A DNA stretch of 51,814 nt from Caballeronia sp. SEWSISQ10-4 2. Its GTDB lineage: Bacteria; Pseudomonadota; Gammaproteobacteria; Burkholderiales; Burkholderiaceae. The position numbers and the translations under genes were made by a program. Under the pieces are notes generated by a model. It was not told where the DNA came from. It did not search any database and saw nothing but the letters and a program-made list of their open reading frames with translations. The DNA lies in the NCBI RefSeq assembly GCF_030464885.1, contig NZ_JALPRJ010000061.1, forward strand, positions 1 through 51,814, given 5' to 3'. Shown in pieces: positions 44,066 through 51,367 of this stretch; within the stretch, counting starts at the first letter, position 1; the number at the start of each line of letters is the position of its first letter.

Positions 44066-45085
44066 ATGCCCGCACCCGCCGAAACTCAAGAGATTTTCGA
44101 TCACGAGCGCGCCAGCTGGTATGCGGATCCGCGTAGCGCGTTCGACTCCTGGATGGCGCAACAAGCGTTCAAAGCATCGTCCGCCCACGTCTACCGGGCG
44201 CAATGGGGACTCTTCCTCGAATGGCTGAGCGTCAAACGCACCGATCTCCGAACGGTTGATCGGCTCGCCATCGAGCAGTTTGTCACTCAACTAGATGTTC
44301 GAAAACCGCAGCGTGTGCGGTATCTGCGTCTTATTGAGCGCGTACTCGACTATGTGCGCCAAATCGAAATGGCATCGACAAACCCGGCTCGTTTCATTGC
44401 CCAGGACGGCGAAGCTTCGTGGCGCGACGCGCGCGAGAACGAACCAACCGGGTTTCTCGCCCACGGTGAACGAGCAGCCTTGGTTGATTATCTTTTCTCG
44501 CCGTTAGGTGATTTGTCGGCGGCACAACGTTGGCGGGAGCGCCGTGACCGTGCACTGGTCGGCGCATTCGTGGGCGGCGGGGTAAAAACAGGTGAAGCGG
44601 CAGCGTTGACCGTTAGTAACTATGCCTGGAATCAACCGTGGCTAATTGTCGAGGCCGCAAATTCTGCACTGAATAGAGAAACCCGGCTCGCGCCATTTGC
44701 AATTGCGTTGCTCGACCATTGGATCAGCGAGCGGAAAACAGCAAGATTGCTCGGCGACCTGCTGTTTCCATCCGCCCCCTCAGGGCGCCCGATGCACAAA
44801 GCCACCATGTTGCGCGCCGTCGATGCCGTGATCGAGGCCGCCGGCATTGCCGATTCGCGAGCCGCGCGCGCCAGTCCACAAACCTTGCGCAACACGTTTG
44901 CCGCCGGCTTGTTCGAAAGCGGCACGGCACCAGAACGCGTCGGACAATGGCTGGGTTTTCAGCAGCAGATCTCGGCACATCGGTTGTATCGAGCATGGCA
45001 AAACTGGACAGGTGAGGAAATACGGGAGCGGGATCTAGCCCAGGCGCGGGAAAGCAGCCAAGACGAAAGCCGCGGATTCGAATAA
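44066..45085 (+). CDS. Tyrosine-recombinase-like protein, degenerate active site
   Basis: A 339-residue protein with the XerC/D layout: a SAM-like core-binding domain (about 23-110) and a catalytic domain (about 130-325). The nucleophile Tyr308 (in AHRLYRAW) and one active-site Arg275 (SPQTLRNTFA) are kept, but the first catalytic Arg is Lys174 (GGGVKTGEAA), the box-II His is Gln272, and the LGH His is Phe298. So strand exchange by the usual chemistry is doubtful. It stands by the origin beside the kfrA-like gene, so it may be a DNA-binding relic with a replicon-maintenance role. An iteron lies within its 3' end. Confidence 0.85.
   Translation: MPAPAETQEIFDHERASWYADPRSAFDSWMAQQAFKASSAHVYRAQWGLFLEWLSVKRTDLRTVDRLAIEQFVTQLDVRKPQRVRYLRLIERVLDYVRQIEMASTNPARFIAQDGEASWRDARENEPTGFLAHGERAALVDYLFSPLGDLSAAQRWRERRDRALVGAFVGGGVKTGEAAALTVSNYAWNQPWLIVEAANSALNRETRLAPFAIALLDHWISERKTARLLGDLLFPSAPSGRPMHKATMLRAVDAVIEAAGIADSRAARASPQTLRNTFAAGLFESGTAPERVGQWLGFQQQISAHRLYRAWQNWTGEEIRERDLAQARESSQDESRGFE
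45011..45028 (+). repeat. Origin-type iteron inside the recombinase-like gene
   Basis: GGTGAGGAAATACGGGAG, identical to the origin iteron at 47047. It encodes GEEIRE near the protein's C-terminus. Confidence 0.75.
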
Positions 45086-45092
45086 CGTTCAC

Positions 45093-45110
45093 CTCCCGAA
45101 AAGGCTCACC
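45093..45110 (-). repeat. Origin-type iteron, reverse, at the kfrA-like stop
   Basis: The minus strand reads GGTGAGCCTTTTCGGGAG. It is inverted relative to the copy at 45011 (64 bases between them) and overlaps the last codon of the kfrA-like gene. Confidence 0.8.
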
Positions 45111-46320
45111 TTTCGATCTGCTCGCTTGCGTCGACCATGTCGGCGGAGTGAAAACGGGCTACGGCGAGTAGTCGGGACGTGGTCGCGCCTGACGAGCGTT
45201 CGCAATCCGGACAGGACAACTCGAACTCATTGTCGTGCTGCGCAAGTTCCGGTTCTCCGGTTACACACCTGGGGCAGCGGGCTGGCACCGCCACAAAGCC
45301 ATCGATATCGGTTCCCAACGCGCGGATTTCCTGTGTCGACAGTCGTCCTTCCTCGACCATCGAGCAAATTAGCCGGGCGACGTTTTCGCTCATTCCGCTT
45401 TGTCCGCGCAAAGCGTCACGTTCGAGGGCCAGGGCATCGATTTCGTCGGATTGCTCGCGAATTCGCAGCTCCAGGCGATCCGCGCGCGCCTTTGCGATGC
45501 TAAGTTGTTGAATAAAATCGAATTCCTTCTGACTTGCCTGACGTACGCCCGCTTGATAAGTAGCGGCCATCCCGCGCAGCGAATCAAGTTCCACGAGCAT
45601 GGGCTTGACTCGGCGCTCAGCCTCGCTGATCGCATCCTTGATCTGTTGCGCGTAATGCTCGGTGTTATGCCGCAGCTCGGCGTTCAACGCATCCACGCGG
45701 TCGCGCAACGCGGCGTTCGCGGTTTGCTCAGTTTCAAGCCGTTGGGTAAGCGCGGCGTGTTCGCCTTCGAGCCGATGAATCGACGCCTGCAGACCGTTTT
45801 GTGCCTCCAGCTCCCGGCCGCGAAACGAACCCAATTCAATCTCCAGGACGGAATTGCGGGCTAACGCAGCTTCGGCACGCGCTTCGCTTCGACGAAGTGC
45901 CTCGTCAACCGTCGCACAACGCACTTCTGCATCGCGAAGCCGGCCCAGCGCGGCATCGACGTCATCCTCTGCTGCATGGCGCTCCGTTTCCAGCGATTGG
46001 ATCGCCAATCGCTGCGCTTCCTGAAAAAGCTGGCCGAGCAATTCACCCGCTCGTTCCTGCAATCCTTCGGGAAGCGCTCCGCCTTCGATGCGAACACGCG
46101 AGGCAGACCTAATCCGAGCCCAAAACGCATCGATGTCCTTTGGGATATCGCTTGCGCTGCCGGTTTGGGTCAGATCTCTGACGGTGGCCATTGAAGGGCG
46201 GATGCCGAAATCGAAGAAAAGTCGCTTACAAGCGTGCTGCGACAGATCCTGCCGACGCGCGCCACTAGTTCGCATAGTCGCGAGTTCCGTCCGCAGCGCG
46301 AGGCGTTCTTCGTCGTTCAT
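45106..46320 (-). CDS. KfrA-like DNA-binding coiled-coil protein with zinc ribbon
   Basis: A 404-residue protein. The N-terminal ~70 residues ('AKRLFFDFGIRPSMATVRDL'-like: CKRLFFDFGIRPSMATVRDL, then 'DIPKDIDAFWARI') match the KfrA_N plasmid DNA-binding domain. A long coiled coil spans about 85-300. The C-terminus has C349-x2-C352 and C370-x2-C373, a zinc-ribbon pair not found in classical KfrA. KfrA proteins repress their own promoters and help organise and maintain plasmids. GGAG sits six bases before the ATG; divergent from rep across the iteron array. Confidence 0.85.
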   Translation of the reverse strand: MNDEERLALRTELATMRTSGARRQDLSQHACKRLFFDFGIRPSMATVRDLTQTGSASDIPKDIDAFWARIRSASRVRIEGGALPEGLQERAGELLGQLFQEAQRLAIQSLETERHAAEDDVDAALGRLRDAEVRCATVDEALRRSEARAEAALARNSVLEIELGSFRGRELEAQNGLQASIHRLEGEHAALTQRLETEQTANAALRDRVDALNAELRHNTEHYAQQIKDAISEAERRVKPMLVELDSLRGMAATYQAGVRQASQKEFDFIQQLSIAKARADRLELRIREQSDEIDALALERDALRGQSGMSENVARLICSMVEEGRLSTQEIRALGTDIDGFVAVPARCPRCVTGEPELAQHDNEFELSCPDCERSSGATTSRLLAVARFHSADMVDASEQIER

Positions 46321-46928
46321 AGGAAGCTCCGAATTAATTTCGTTCGTATAATAATACTTTACGTATCAAACGCTACATATTTGAAGTCAATCCACCAAGC
46401 GGTAATGATTTGCGCTTTCTTGTTAGCGGCGCGCTTCGTATCACACAACCGTCATAGTGGCATCCGTGAAACATGTCGAGGTTAATCCGTCAAGCCTTTG
46501 ATTACTAGCATCTTTTTTCAATCTCCCCATTTTCGCTCGTGTTTCACGGGGGTGTTGTTTCACGCTTCTATTTCTATGATCGCTCTGCTGCTTGAGAGTA
46601 TTAGAAGTAAACACCTTTGAACCCTAGTTAAAGACGTTAACGCCACGGCAAAGCCTTACCAGATAAGGCTCTCAGAGCTCATCGGTGAGTGTTTGCAGGA
46701 TAGAAGGTGAGGTAACGCGGGGGTGATCGGTGTATAGGTTCGGGGGCTAACGTGAGGAGTCACAGGAGCAAGTGTGAGCGAGTTCGGGAGGCTGCTGTTT
46801 TAGCAAGGTGAGTAAATACGGGGGCTGCTTCGGCCGGCGCCCATATGCTGCGGTACAACGCATTTGAAATCCTCGGTTTCTTCAGTGAGCGTTTGCAGGA
46901 TAAAGAAAATACGAAATTTCCCGCCCGA

Positions 46929-46949
46929 TATAGGTAATTTTTACCTATA
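46929..46949. repeat. Palindrome abutting an iteron
   Basis: TATAGGTAA, TTT, TTACCTATA: a perfect 9-base inverted repeat ending on the base before the iteron at 46950. It is AT-rich and may be a melting or regulator site. Confidence 0.65.
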
Positions 46950-47268
46950 GGTGAGACTTTGCAGGGGCCAAACACATCTCAGGGTGAGCCTATCCGGGCG
47001 TGATCGCGCCCGAAGCTACAGTGTGCGCGGCACGGAATCGGGTTAGGGTGAGGAAATACGGGAGATGGGTGCTGCTCTATTTGAACCGATGCACTTCCAC
47101 TATCTCGCTGGTTTTAAGGGGTATTTGCGTTGAATCGAGCTAGAGGTGAGGGTTTTCAGGAGCTGGCTCGGATTGTCTGCGATCGCGCTGATTCCGTTGG
47201 CGACGACCAAAGGTGAGGCTTTTCGGGATGTAGCGGTCTCAATGTCGCGATCCGGGGGAGCAGCCATG

Positions 47269-47327
47269 CATACACATTTTCAACCAGATTTAGTTTAAGT
47301 GTTTGATTTAAATACATTTTATGACAT
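47269..47327. other. AT-rich segment, candidate DNA-unwinding element
   Basis: About 60 bases rich in A and T (for example TTTGATTTAAATACATTTTA) within one of the largest iteron gaps (47230-47352). Contrast with its GC-rich setting suggests a duplex-melting site. Confidence 0.45.
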
Positions 47328-47762
47328 CACCGTACGTCCATATTCCAGTAAAGGTGAGTGTTTTCGGGAGGAGTTGCGCAGAGATGCGGTCTATCGTTGG
47401 CGTACAGAAAACCGGGAGAGGTGAGCTTTTACAGGATCATATTTGGCCGATTTTGGGCGCTAAGCGGGGTTTTGCAGTGCTGAAACCGATCAAATCTTCC
47501 ATTCTTGACTGCAAAGGTGAGGGTTTGCGGGGGCCGGTAGACAGCATGTGTCGATACAGCTACCCGTGGAAACTCCCAAAGGTGAGGTTATGCGGGAGCA
47601 CGGGAGTGAGCTTCGGAGGCTTGTTCTTAAACACCAACTCGGCTGAATGGGGCTCTCCGCAGGGTCTAGGGTGAGCTTTTGCGGGATCGATTGGGCGGCA
47701 ACTGACGTGCTATCAGAGTCTAAAGCTTTGATATCGCGACGATTACCGCAATTTCTCTGCGC

Positions 47763-47800
47763 TTTTACGAATTTTCGCCTTCTGGGGAAATATCGTAAAA
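47763..47800. repeat. Inverted repeat in an AT-rich iteron gap
   Basis: TTTTACGA at 47763-47770 and TCGTAAAA at 47793-47800, in the longest iteron gap (47688-47827), which ends in CGTAAAAAAATTTTA. A second candidate melting site. Confidence 0.4.
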
Positions 47801-47988
47801 ACCACAGGGACGCGTAAAAAAATTTTAGGTGAGGAGATACGGGATCAGCTTCGAAGCGCCGCGATTCGATTCCACAAGCGCCCAATCCGTTTACCCGCAT
47901 GGCACGGGGCATAAATGAGATGACGCGTGACGGTGAAGGTGAGAGTTTTCAGGAGCGCACCTCAGTGAGTCGTGTGTGGCACGTCCCC

Positions 47989-48032
47989 TTCACCGCTACA
48001 GGGTGAGTGCGCACCTGTAGACGAGCTTCACC
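47989..48032. promoter_or_regulatory. Half-iteron inverted repeats before rep
   Basis: TCACC (47990-47994), GGTGAG (48002-48007) and TCACC (48028-48032) form inverted half-iterons just ahead of the rep ATG. In Rep_3 systems the initiator represses its own gene from inverted half-iterons, which fits. Confidence 0.5.
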
Positions 48033-48035
48033 GTC

Positions 48036-49421
48036 ATGAGTATGCTTTCCCAAAATTCTCCTGACTCCAGCATGGCAACCAAACGCGCGAAGAAGACCGA
48101 TGTGGTGAGTCCGAGTTCGGCTGAGCTGCGAAAAGCCGTCGAAGCCATCGCCATTCAGCCAAAAAGCGGGAAGATCACGCTTTTGACTCGCAAGTTATTC
48201 AACGTACTGCTGGCCGTTGCTCAGCAGGCGGACGAATCCGGGGATACCTATCGCGCGTTGTTATCAGACATTGTCGCGAATTCGGCGTTCGATTCCAACG
48301 ATACCGCGCTGGTGAAAGAGCATTTGCGGCGCATGGTGTCGGTGCAGGTTGAGTGGAGCACGGGCACGTCGAGTCAAAAGCCCGGGCGCAAGTGGGGCAT
48401 ATCGACGTTGATTGCCGACGCGGAAATTCTCGAAGACCCTGCCACGCGCCGTGTGTGGGTTGAGTTCTCCTTCGCGCCCAAGATCAAGAAAAAGCTGCTC
48501 GACCCGGTGCAATACGCACGCCTGAGTCTGCAGTTCCAAAGTCAACTCCGCAGCAGCGCGGGCCTTGCGCTGTACGAAATCTGCGTCCGTTATCTGACGA
48601 ATCCGAGTCATCTCACCATGCGCGAGACCTGGGAATGGTGGCGGCCTATCCTCTCCGGAACGCCTGATACCGAGGCTGGCGACGAAGCGAAGCGCGAATA
48701 CAAATATTTCAAGCGCGATTATCTTCGGCCCGCGATTGCGGAGGTCAACGCTGTCACCAACATCTTCGTCGAGTTGATCGAGCATCGGGAAGGTCGGCGG
48801 GTGGCTGAAATCCAGTTTCGCGTGACTGAACGCAAGCAGCCGATGCTCGCACTCGACGAACATCCGAACGTCTTCGACAGTACGCTGGTCGACCGCATGG
48901 TCAAGATCGGGATTCCGTTGAAAGACGCGCAAACGCTCTACGCAGACAGCGAGGAAAACCGGATTCGAGCGGCGTTGCAGATGACCGAGCAGAGAATGCG
49001 AAGTACGTCACTGCCGCCGGTGCGAAGTGCCGCGGCGCTTTTCAAGGATGCTCTGAAGAAGGGCTACGCGCCTCCGCTCGAAGCGTTGCCGGCAGCCGCT
49101 GCTCCGGTGAAAACCAATGGGGCGCCGGCCGACGATCTGAAGGCGCGTTTGTTGAGCGAATATTCCGTGTATCGCAGGAAGGAAGCGCGTGCGCTGTACG
49201 AGGAACAAGGTGAGTCTGAACGGGAGCTGGCGCGTCAGACATTTGAGGAAGATGTGTTGCCGGAGCTCGGCGCACATATGCGCGATGACTGGCGCAAGCG
49301 CGGCCTCGATTCCAAAATGGGAGAAACCTCGTTTTTCGACTGGCTCGCGCGCAAGACATGGGGCGAGCCGACTGACGGCGACTTGCTAGCGTTCACGTTG
49401 AATCAAAGCCGCGTTGCATGA
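48036..49421 (+). CDS. repB: Rep_3-family replication initiator
   Basis: A 461-residue protein. Two winged-helix domains: about 40-165 ('KITLLTRKLFNVLLAVAQQA', 'DTALVKEHLRRMVSVQVEWS') and 170-290 ('VQYARLSLQFQSQLRSSAGL', 'LYEICVRYLTNP', 'YKYFKRDYLRPAIAEVNAVT', 'FVELIEHREGRRVAEIQFRV'), the classic Rep_3/RepB initiator layout, then a C-terminal extension of about 170 residues ending in a helical 'TSFFDWLARKTWGEP' segment. It binds the iterons and opens the origin. The true start may be ATG 48036, 48042 or 48072; none has a strong Shine-Dalgarno. The name repB is by family only. Confidence 0.9.
   Translation: MSMLSQNSPDSSMATKRAKKTDVVSPSSAELRKAVEAIAIQPKSGKITLLTRKLFNVLLAVAQQADESGDTYRALLSDIVANSAFDSNDTALVKEHLRRMVSVQVEWSTGTSSQKPGRKWGISTLIADAEILEDPATRRVWVEFSFAPKIKKKLLDPVQYARLSLQFQSQLRSSAGLALYEICVRYLTNPSHLTMRETWEWWRPILSGTPDTEAGDEAKREYKYFKRDYLRPAIAEVNAVTNIFVELIEHREGRRVAEIQFRVTERKQPMLALDEHPNVFDSTLVDRMVKIGIPLKDAQTLYADSEENRIRAALQMTEQRMRSTSLPPVRSAAALFKDALKKGYAPPLEALPAAAAPVKTNGAPADDLKARLLSEYSVYRRKEARALYEEQGESERELARQTFEEDVLPELGAHMRDDWRKRGLDSKMGETSFFDWLARKTWGEPTDGDLLAFTLNQSRVA
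49209..49226 (+). repeat. Iteron-like 18-mer inside rep
   Basis: GGTGAGTCTGAACGGGAG, one base (A for T) from the iteron core, encoding GESERE. It may be chance or a genuine extra site. Confidence 0.4.
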
Positions 49422-49429
49422 GAACGCAG

Positions 49430-49484
49430 CAGAGGGACTGCGCTTTGTAGCGTCTGCCCCTCTGTGAGTTCTTTGTGAGTTCTT
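49430..49484. terminator. Hairpin and tandem repeat between convergent rep and parB
   Basis: CAGAGGG (49430-49436) pairs with CCCTCTG (49458-49464), with inner GCGC/GCG pairing, and is followed by two exact 11-base tandem copies TGTGAGTTCTT and TTTT. It probably ends rep transcription and perhaps parB from the other side. Confidence 0.55.
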
Positions 49485-49501
49485 TTATTACCCCGCTTAC
49501 C

Positions 49502-50566
49502 TTATCGTTTTACTGGATTCGCCTGCAGCATCTTCTCGAGCTGTTGAAGGATTTCGTCGCGCTTGTCTTTCGACAAACCACGTAAGCGCAACTCCAGCCT
49601 GTCGTCGCCGTACGTCTTGAGATCGCCCACCGCAACCCCTTCCAGCTTGATTTCCAGCCGCTGCGCATAGCGCTGACGGCCTGCAGGTTTGGGCGTTTCT
49701 TGCGTGCTCGCACGGCCTTTCACAATGTCCGCGACTTGCCGGGTGCTCAGATCGTCGGATGCAATCTTGTTGATCAGCCGCAGCGTGGCATCCGCGCCGC
49801 GCGCTGTATGAAAACGCGAGACCTGGTAAGCCATGTTCGAGCCGAATCGATCCGGTCTGGCGACCATTTCATGCATTATGTTCTCGGGTAACTTCGCGAT
49901 AGCCAAGGCAACGGCGATCGTCGATTCATCGAGACCGAGGTGGTCGGCGAGTTCTCGCTGGCTTTGGAAGTAGCTTTCGTCGAGAAAGCGTTTCCAGACG
50001 ACGGCGTTGTCGAAGACGGTTTGTGAATCTCGCTGTACGTTCAGGTCATAACCCAGCTTGTAACTCTCGATGCCAATAGGAAGGTCGATGACGATCGCTT
50101 TCACCGTTTCCTTGTTGGCCTCCTTCAATGCCCGTACCCGCCGACCACCGTCGCTGACGAAGAATGTGCCAGGGTTTTCGTGATCGGGGATCACGTGAAT
50201 GGCTTGCTGCTGGCCTTGTTTCGCCAGATTTACGGCCAGCTCTGCTATGGACGCCTTCAGATAAAAATGCCTGGGATTGAACGGGCTGGGTTTGATGGCC
50301 TTTAACGGCAGCTCGATCACCTGGCCGTGTACGTATCTGTTATTTCGACGCCATGCCTTGAATTGTTCCGACTCCTGCGCCGCTGGGTCGTCGTGAAACT
50401 CGTTTTCGGTGTAGGCGCTTGAACGACCAGCGACTTGCCTATCGTTCCCTGCCTCTTGATTGACGATTTCGTCGATAGCGTTAATGCGATCAAGGGCTGT
50501 GCGCTTCTCGCTGCTAGTGGTATCTGGCCGGGCTTTGAAGCCTTTTGCGAACTGGGTTGGTTTCAT
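49502..50566 (-). CDS. parB: ParB partition protein
   Basis: A 354-residue protein. The N-terminal CTPase domain has 'IKPSPFNPRHFY' and 'GTFFVSDGGRRVRALKEANK' (GGRRVRA standing for the usual GERRxRA). A helix-turn-helix, 'QRELADHLGLDESTIAVALA', follows at about 205-225, with a C-terminal dimerisation helix near 325-350 ('KDKRDEILQQLEKMLQANPV'). It binds parS, loads as a clamp and works with ParA. The arm of the parS just upstream supplies its ribosome site (AAAGGA). Second in the parAB operon. Confidence 0.93.
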   Translation of the reverse strand: MKPTQFAKGFKARPDTTSSEKRTALDRINAIDEIVNQEAGNDRQVAGRSSAYTENEFHDDPAAQESEQFKAWRRNNRYVHGQVIELPLKAIKPSPFNPRHFYLKASIAELAVNLAKQGQQQAIHVIPDHENPGTFFVSDGGRRVRALKEANKETVKAIVIDLPIGIESYKLGYDLNVQRDSQTVFDNAVVWKRFLDESYFQSQRELADHLGLDESTIAVALAIAKLPENIMHEMVARPDRFGSNMAYQVSRFHTARGADATLRLINKIASDDLSTRQVADIVKGRASTQETPKPAGRQRYAQRLEIKLEGVAVGDLKTYGDDRLELRLRGLSKDKRDEILQQLEKMLQANPVKR

Positions 50567-50574
50567 TCAGGGTC

Positions 50575-50590
50575 CTTTATGCGCATAAAG
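50575..50590. other. parS site 2, between parA and parB
   Basis: CTTTATGCGCATAAAG, a perfect 16-base palindrome in the 24-base gap between the parA stop (50591) and the parB ATG (50566). On the minus strand its right part runs into AAAGGACC, parB's Shine-Dalgarno. It resembles the replicon-specific TTTATGCGCATAAA parS type that I recall for Burkholderia chromosome 2. Confidence 0.85.
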
Positions 50591-51253
50591 TCAGGGAAGC
50601 ATGGCGAGAACTTCGTCTGCGCACGCACGTATTTCGATGGCTGCCAGTCGCGCGCCCCGGTCGCTCATCTGAAGCACCGTTTGCCCTAGAGCCATCGCCT
50701 GCTTGTAGCACTCGCGGGTTGGAATCTGCGTTTTAAGCAAAGGAAAGCCTAGCTCTTCCAGCGCGCGCTTCAATTCGCGCGTCAGCATGCGTTTTTCCTC
50801 GGTCTTGTTGAGAAGAAAAACCGCGCGCAGGTCTTCGTTCATGACCTGTGCTTGCTGAATGAGTTTGACGAGGCCCACGCTGGACCAGTAGTCGGCAGGC
50901 GACGATGACGTTGGGACAATGGCGACTGTCGCAGCGAGGAGGACGACGCCCGAAACCTTTTCGGTAATGGAGGGCGGGCAATCAACGACGATGATGTCGT
51001 AGTCATTGACGAATTTCTTGATCTCTCGATGAATCTGGGCTCCTGCTTCGGACAGGTTCACGATCGGAAACGGGATACCGCTGGCTTCGTCGGACGCAGC
51101 GCTGGCCCAATGGACCAGGGTGTTTTGCCCGTCGGCGTCGACGACCAGCACTCGCTTCCCTTTCTCGTGAAACGCGGCGCTGAGATGCATTGCTATCGTG
51201 CTTTTCCCCACTCCACCCTTCTGCTGCGTGATTGCAACGATTTCAGCTGCCAC
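50591..51253 (-). CDS. parA: ParA partition ATPase
   Basis: A 220-residue ParA/MinD-type ATPase. The deviant Walker A is KGGVGKST at 12-19, the switch region 'VLVVDADGQNTLVHWA' contains D39, and Walker B is 'IIVVDCPPSITEKVSGVVLL'. It lacks the N-terminal helix-turn-helix of type Ia ParA, so it belongs to the short type and probably does not itself repress the operon through such a domain. The start is GTG 51253 with GGGAG seven bases ahead. First gene of the parAB operon. Confidence 0.95.
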   Translation of the reverse strand: MAAEIVAITQQKGGVGKSTIAMHLSAAFHEKGKRVLVVDADGQNTLVHWASAASDEASGIPFPIVNLSEAGAQIHREIKKFVNDYDIIVVDCPPSITEKVSGVVLLAATVAIVPTSSSPADYWSSVGLVKLIQQAQVMNEDLRAVFLLNKTEEKRMLTRELKRALEELGFPLLKTQIPTRECYKQAMALGQTVLQMSDRGARLAAIEIRACADEVLAMLP

Positions 51254-51351
51254 GTTTTGCTCCCAAATTTAGCTTTTGGAATTTTACATTGAAAACTCAA
51301 TTTTTCTAGAGATAACTCAGCTAGTGGGTCGTTCGGGTGGTTTTTCGTGGG

Positions 51352-51367
51352 GTTTATGCGCATAAAG
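51352..51367. other. parS site 3, upstream of parA
   Basis: GTTTATGCGCATAAAG, a perfect 14-base palindrome core TTTATGCGCATAAA, about 100 bases upstream of the parA start. Confidence 0.85.

Larger units (their letters stand above)
46684..47955 (+). repeat. Array of about 18 direct iterons
   Basis: The consensus is GGTGAG-N4-TRCGGGAG with variants CAGGAT/CGGGGG at the end. Starts: 46684, 46706, 46751, 46773, 46807, 46884, 46950, 46983, 47047, 47145, 47212, 47353, 47420, 47516, 47581, 47670, 47828 and 47938; 46751, 46773 and 46884 are weaker. All read left to right, towards rep. Such direct iterons are the binding sites of Rep_3 initiators. Confidence 0.92.
46321..48035. other. Replication origin region
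   Basis: The 1.7-kb gene-free region between the divergent kfrA-like and rep genes, dominated by direct iterons of one orientation. It also contains two AT-rich gaps (47269-47327 and 47700-47826), a 21-base palindrome and a likely rep operator. No consensus DnaA box TTATCCACA is seen. Together with Rep_3, parAB and parS this is the replicon's origin. Confidence 0.9.

Noticed and set aside
46321..48035. Consensus DnaA boxes in the origin
   Set aside because: No TTATCCACA or close variant was found by eye in this stretch on either strand.
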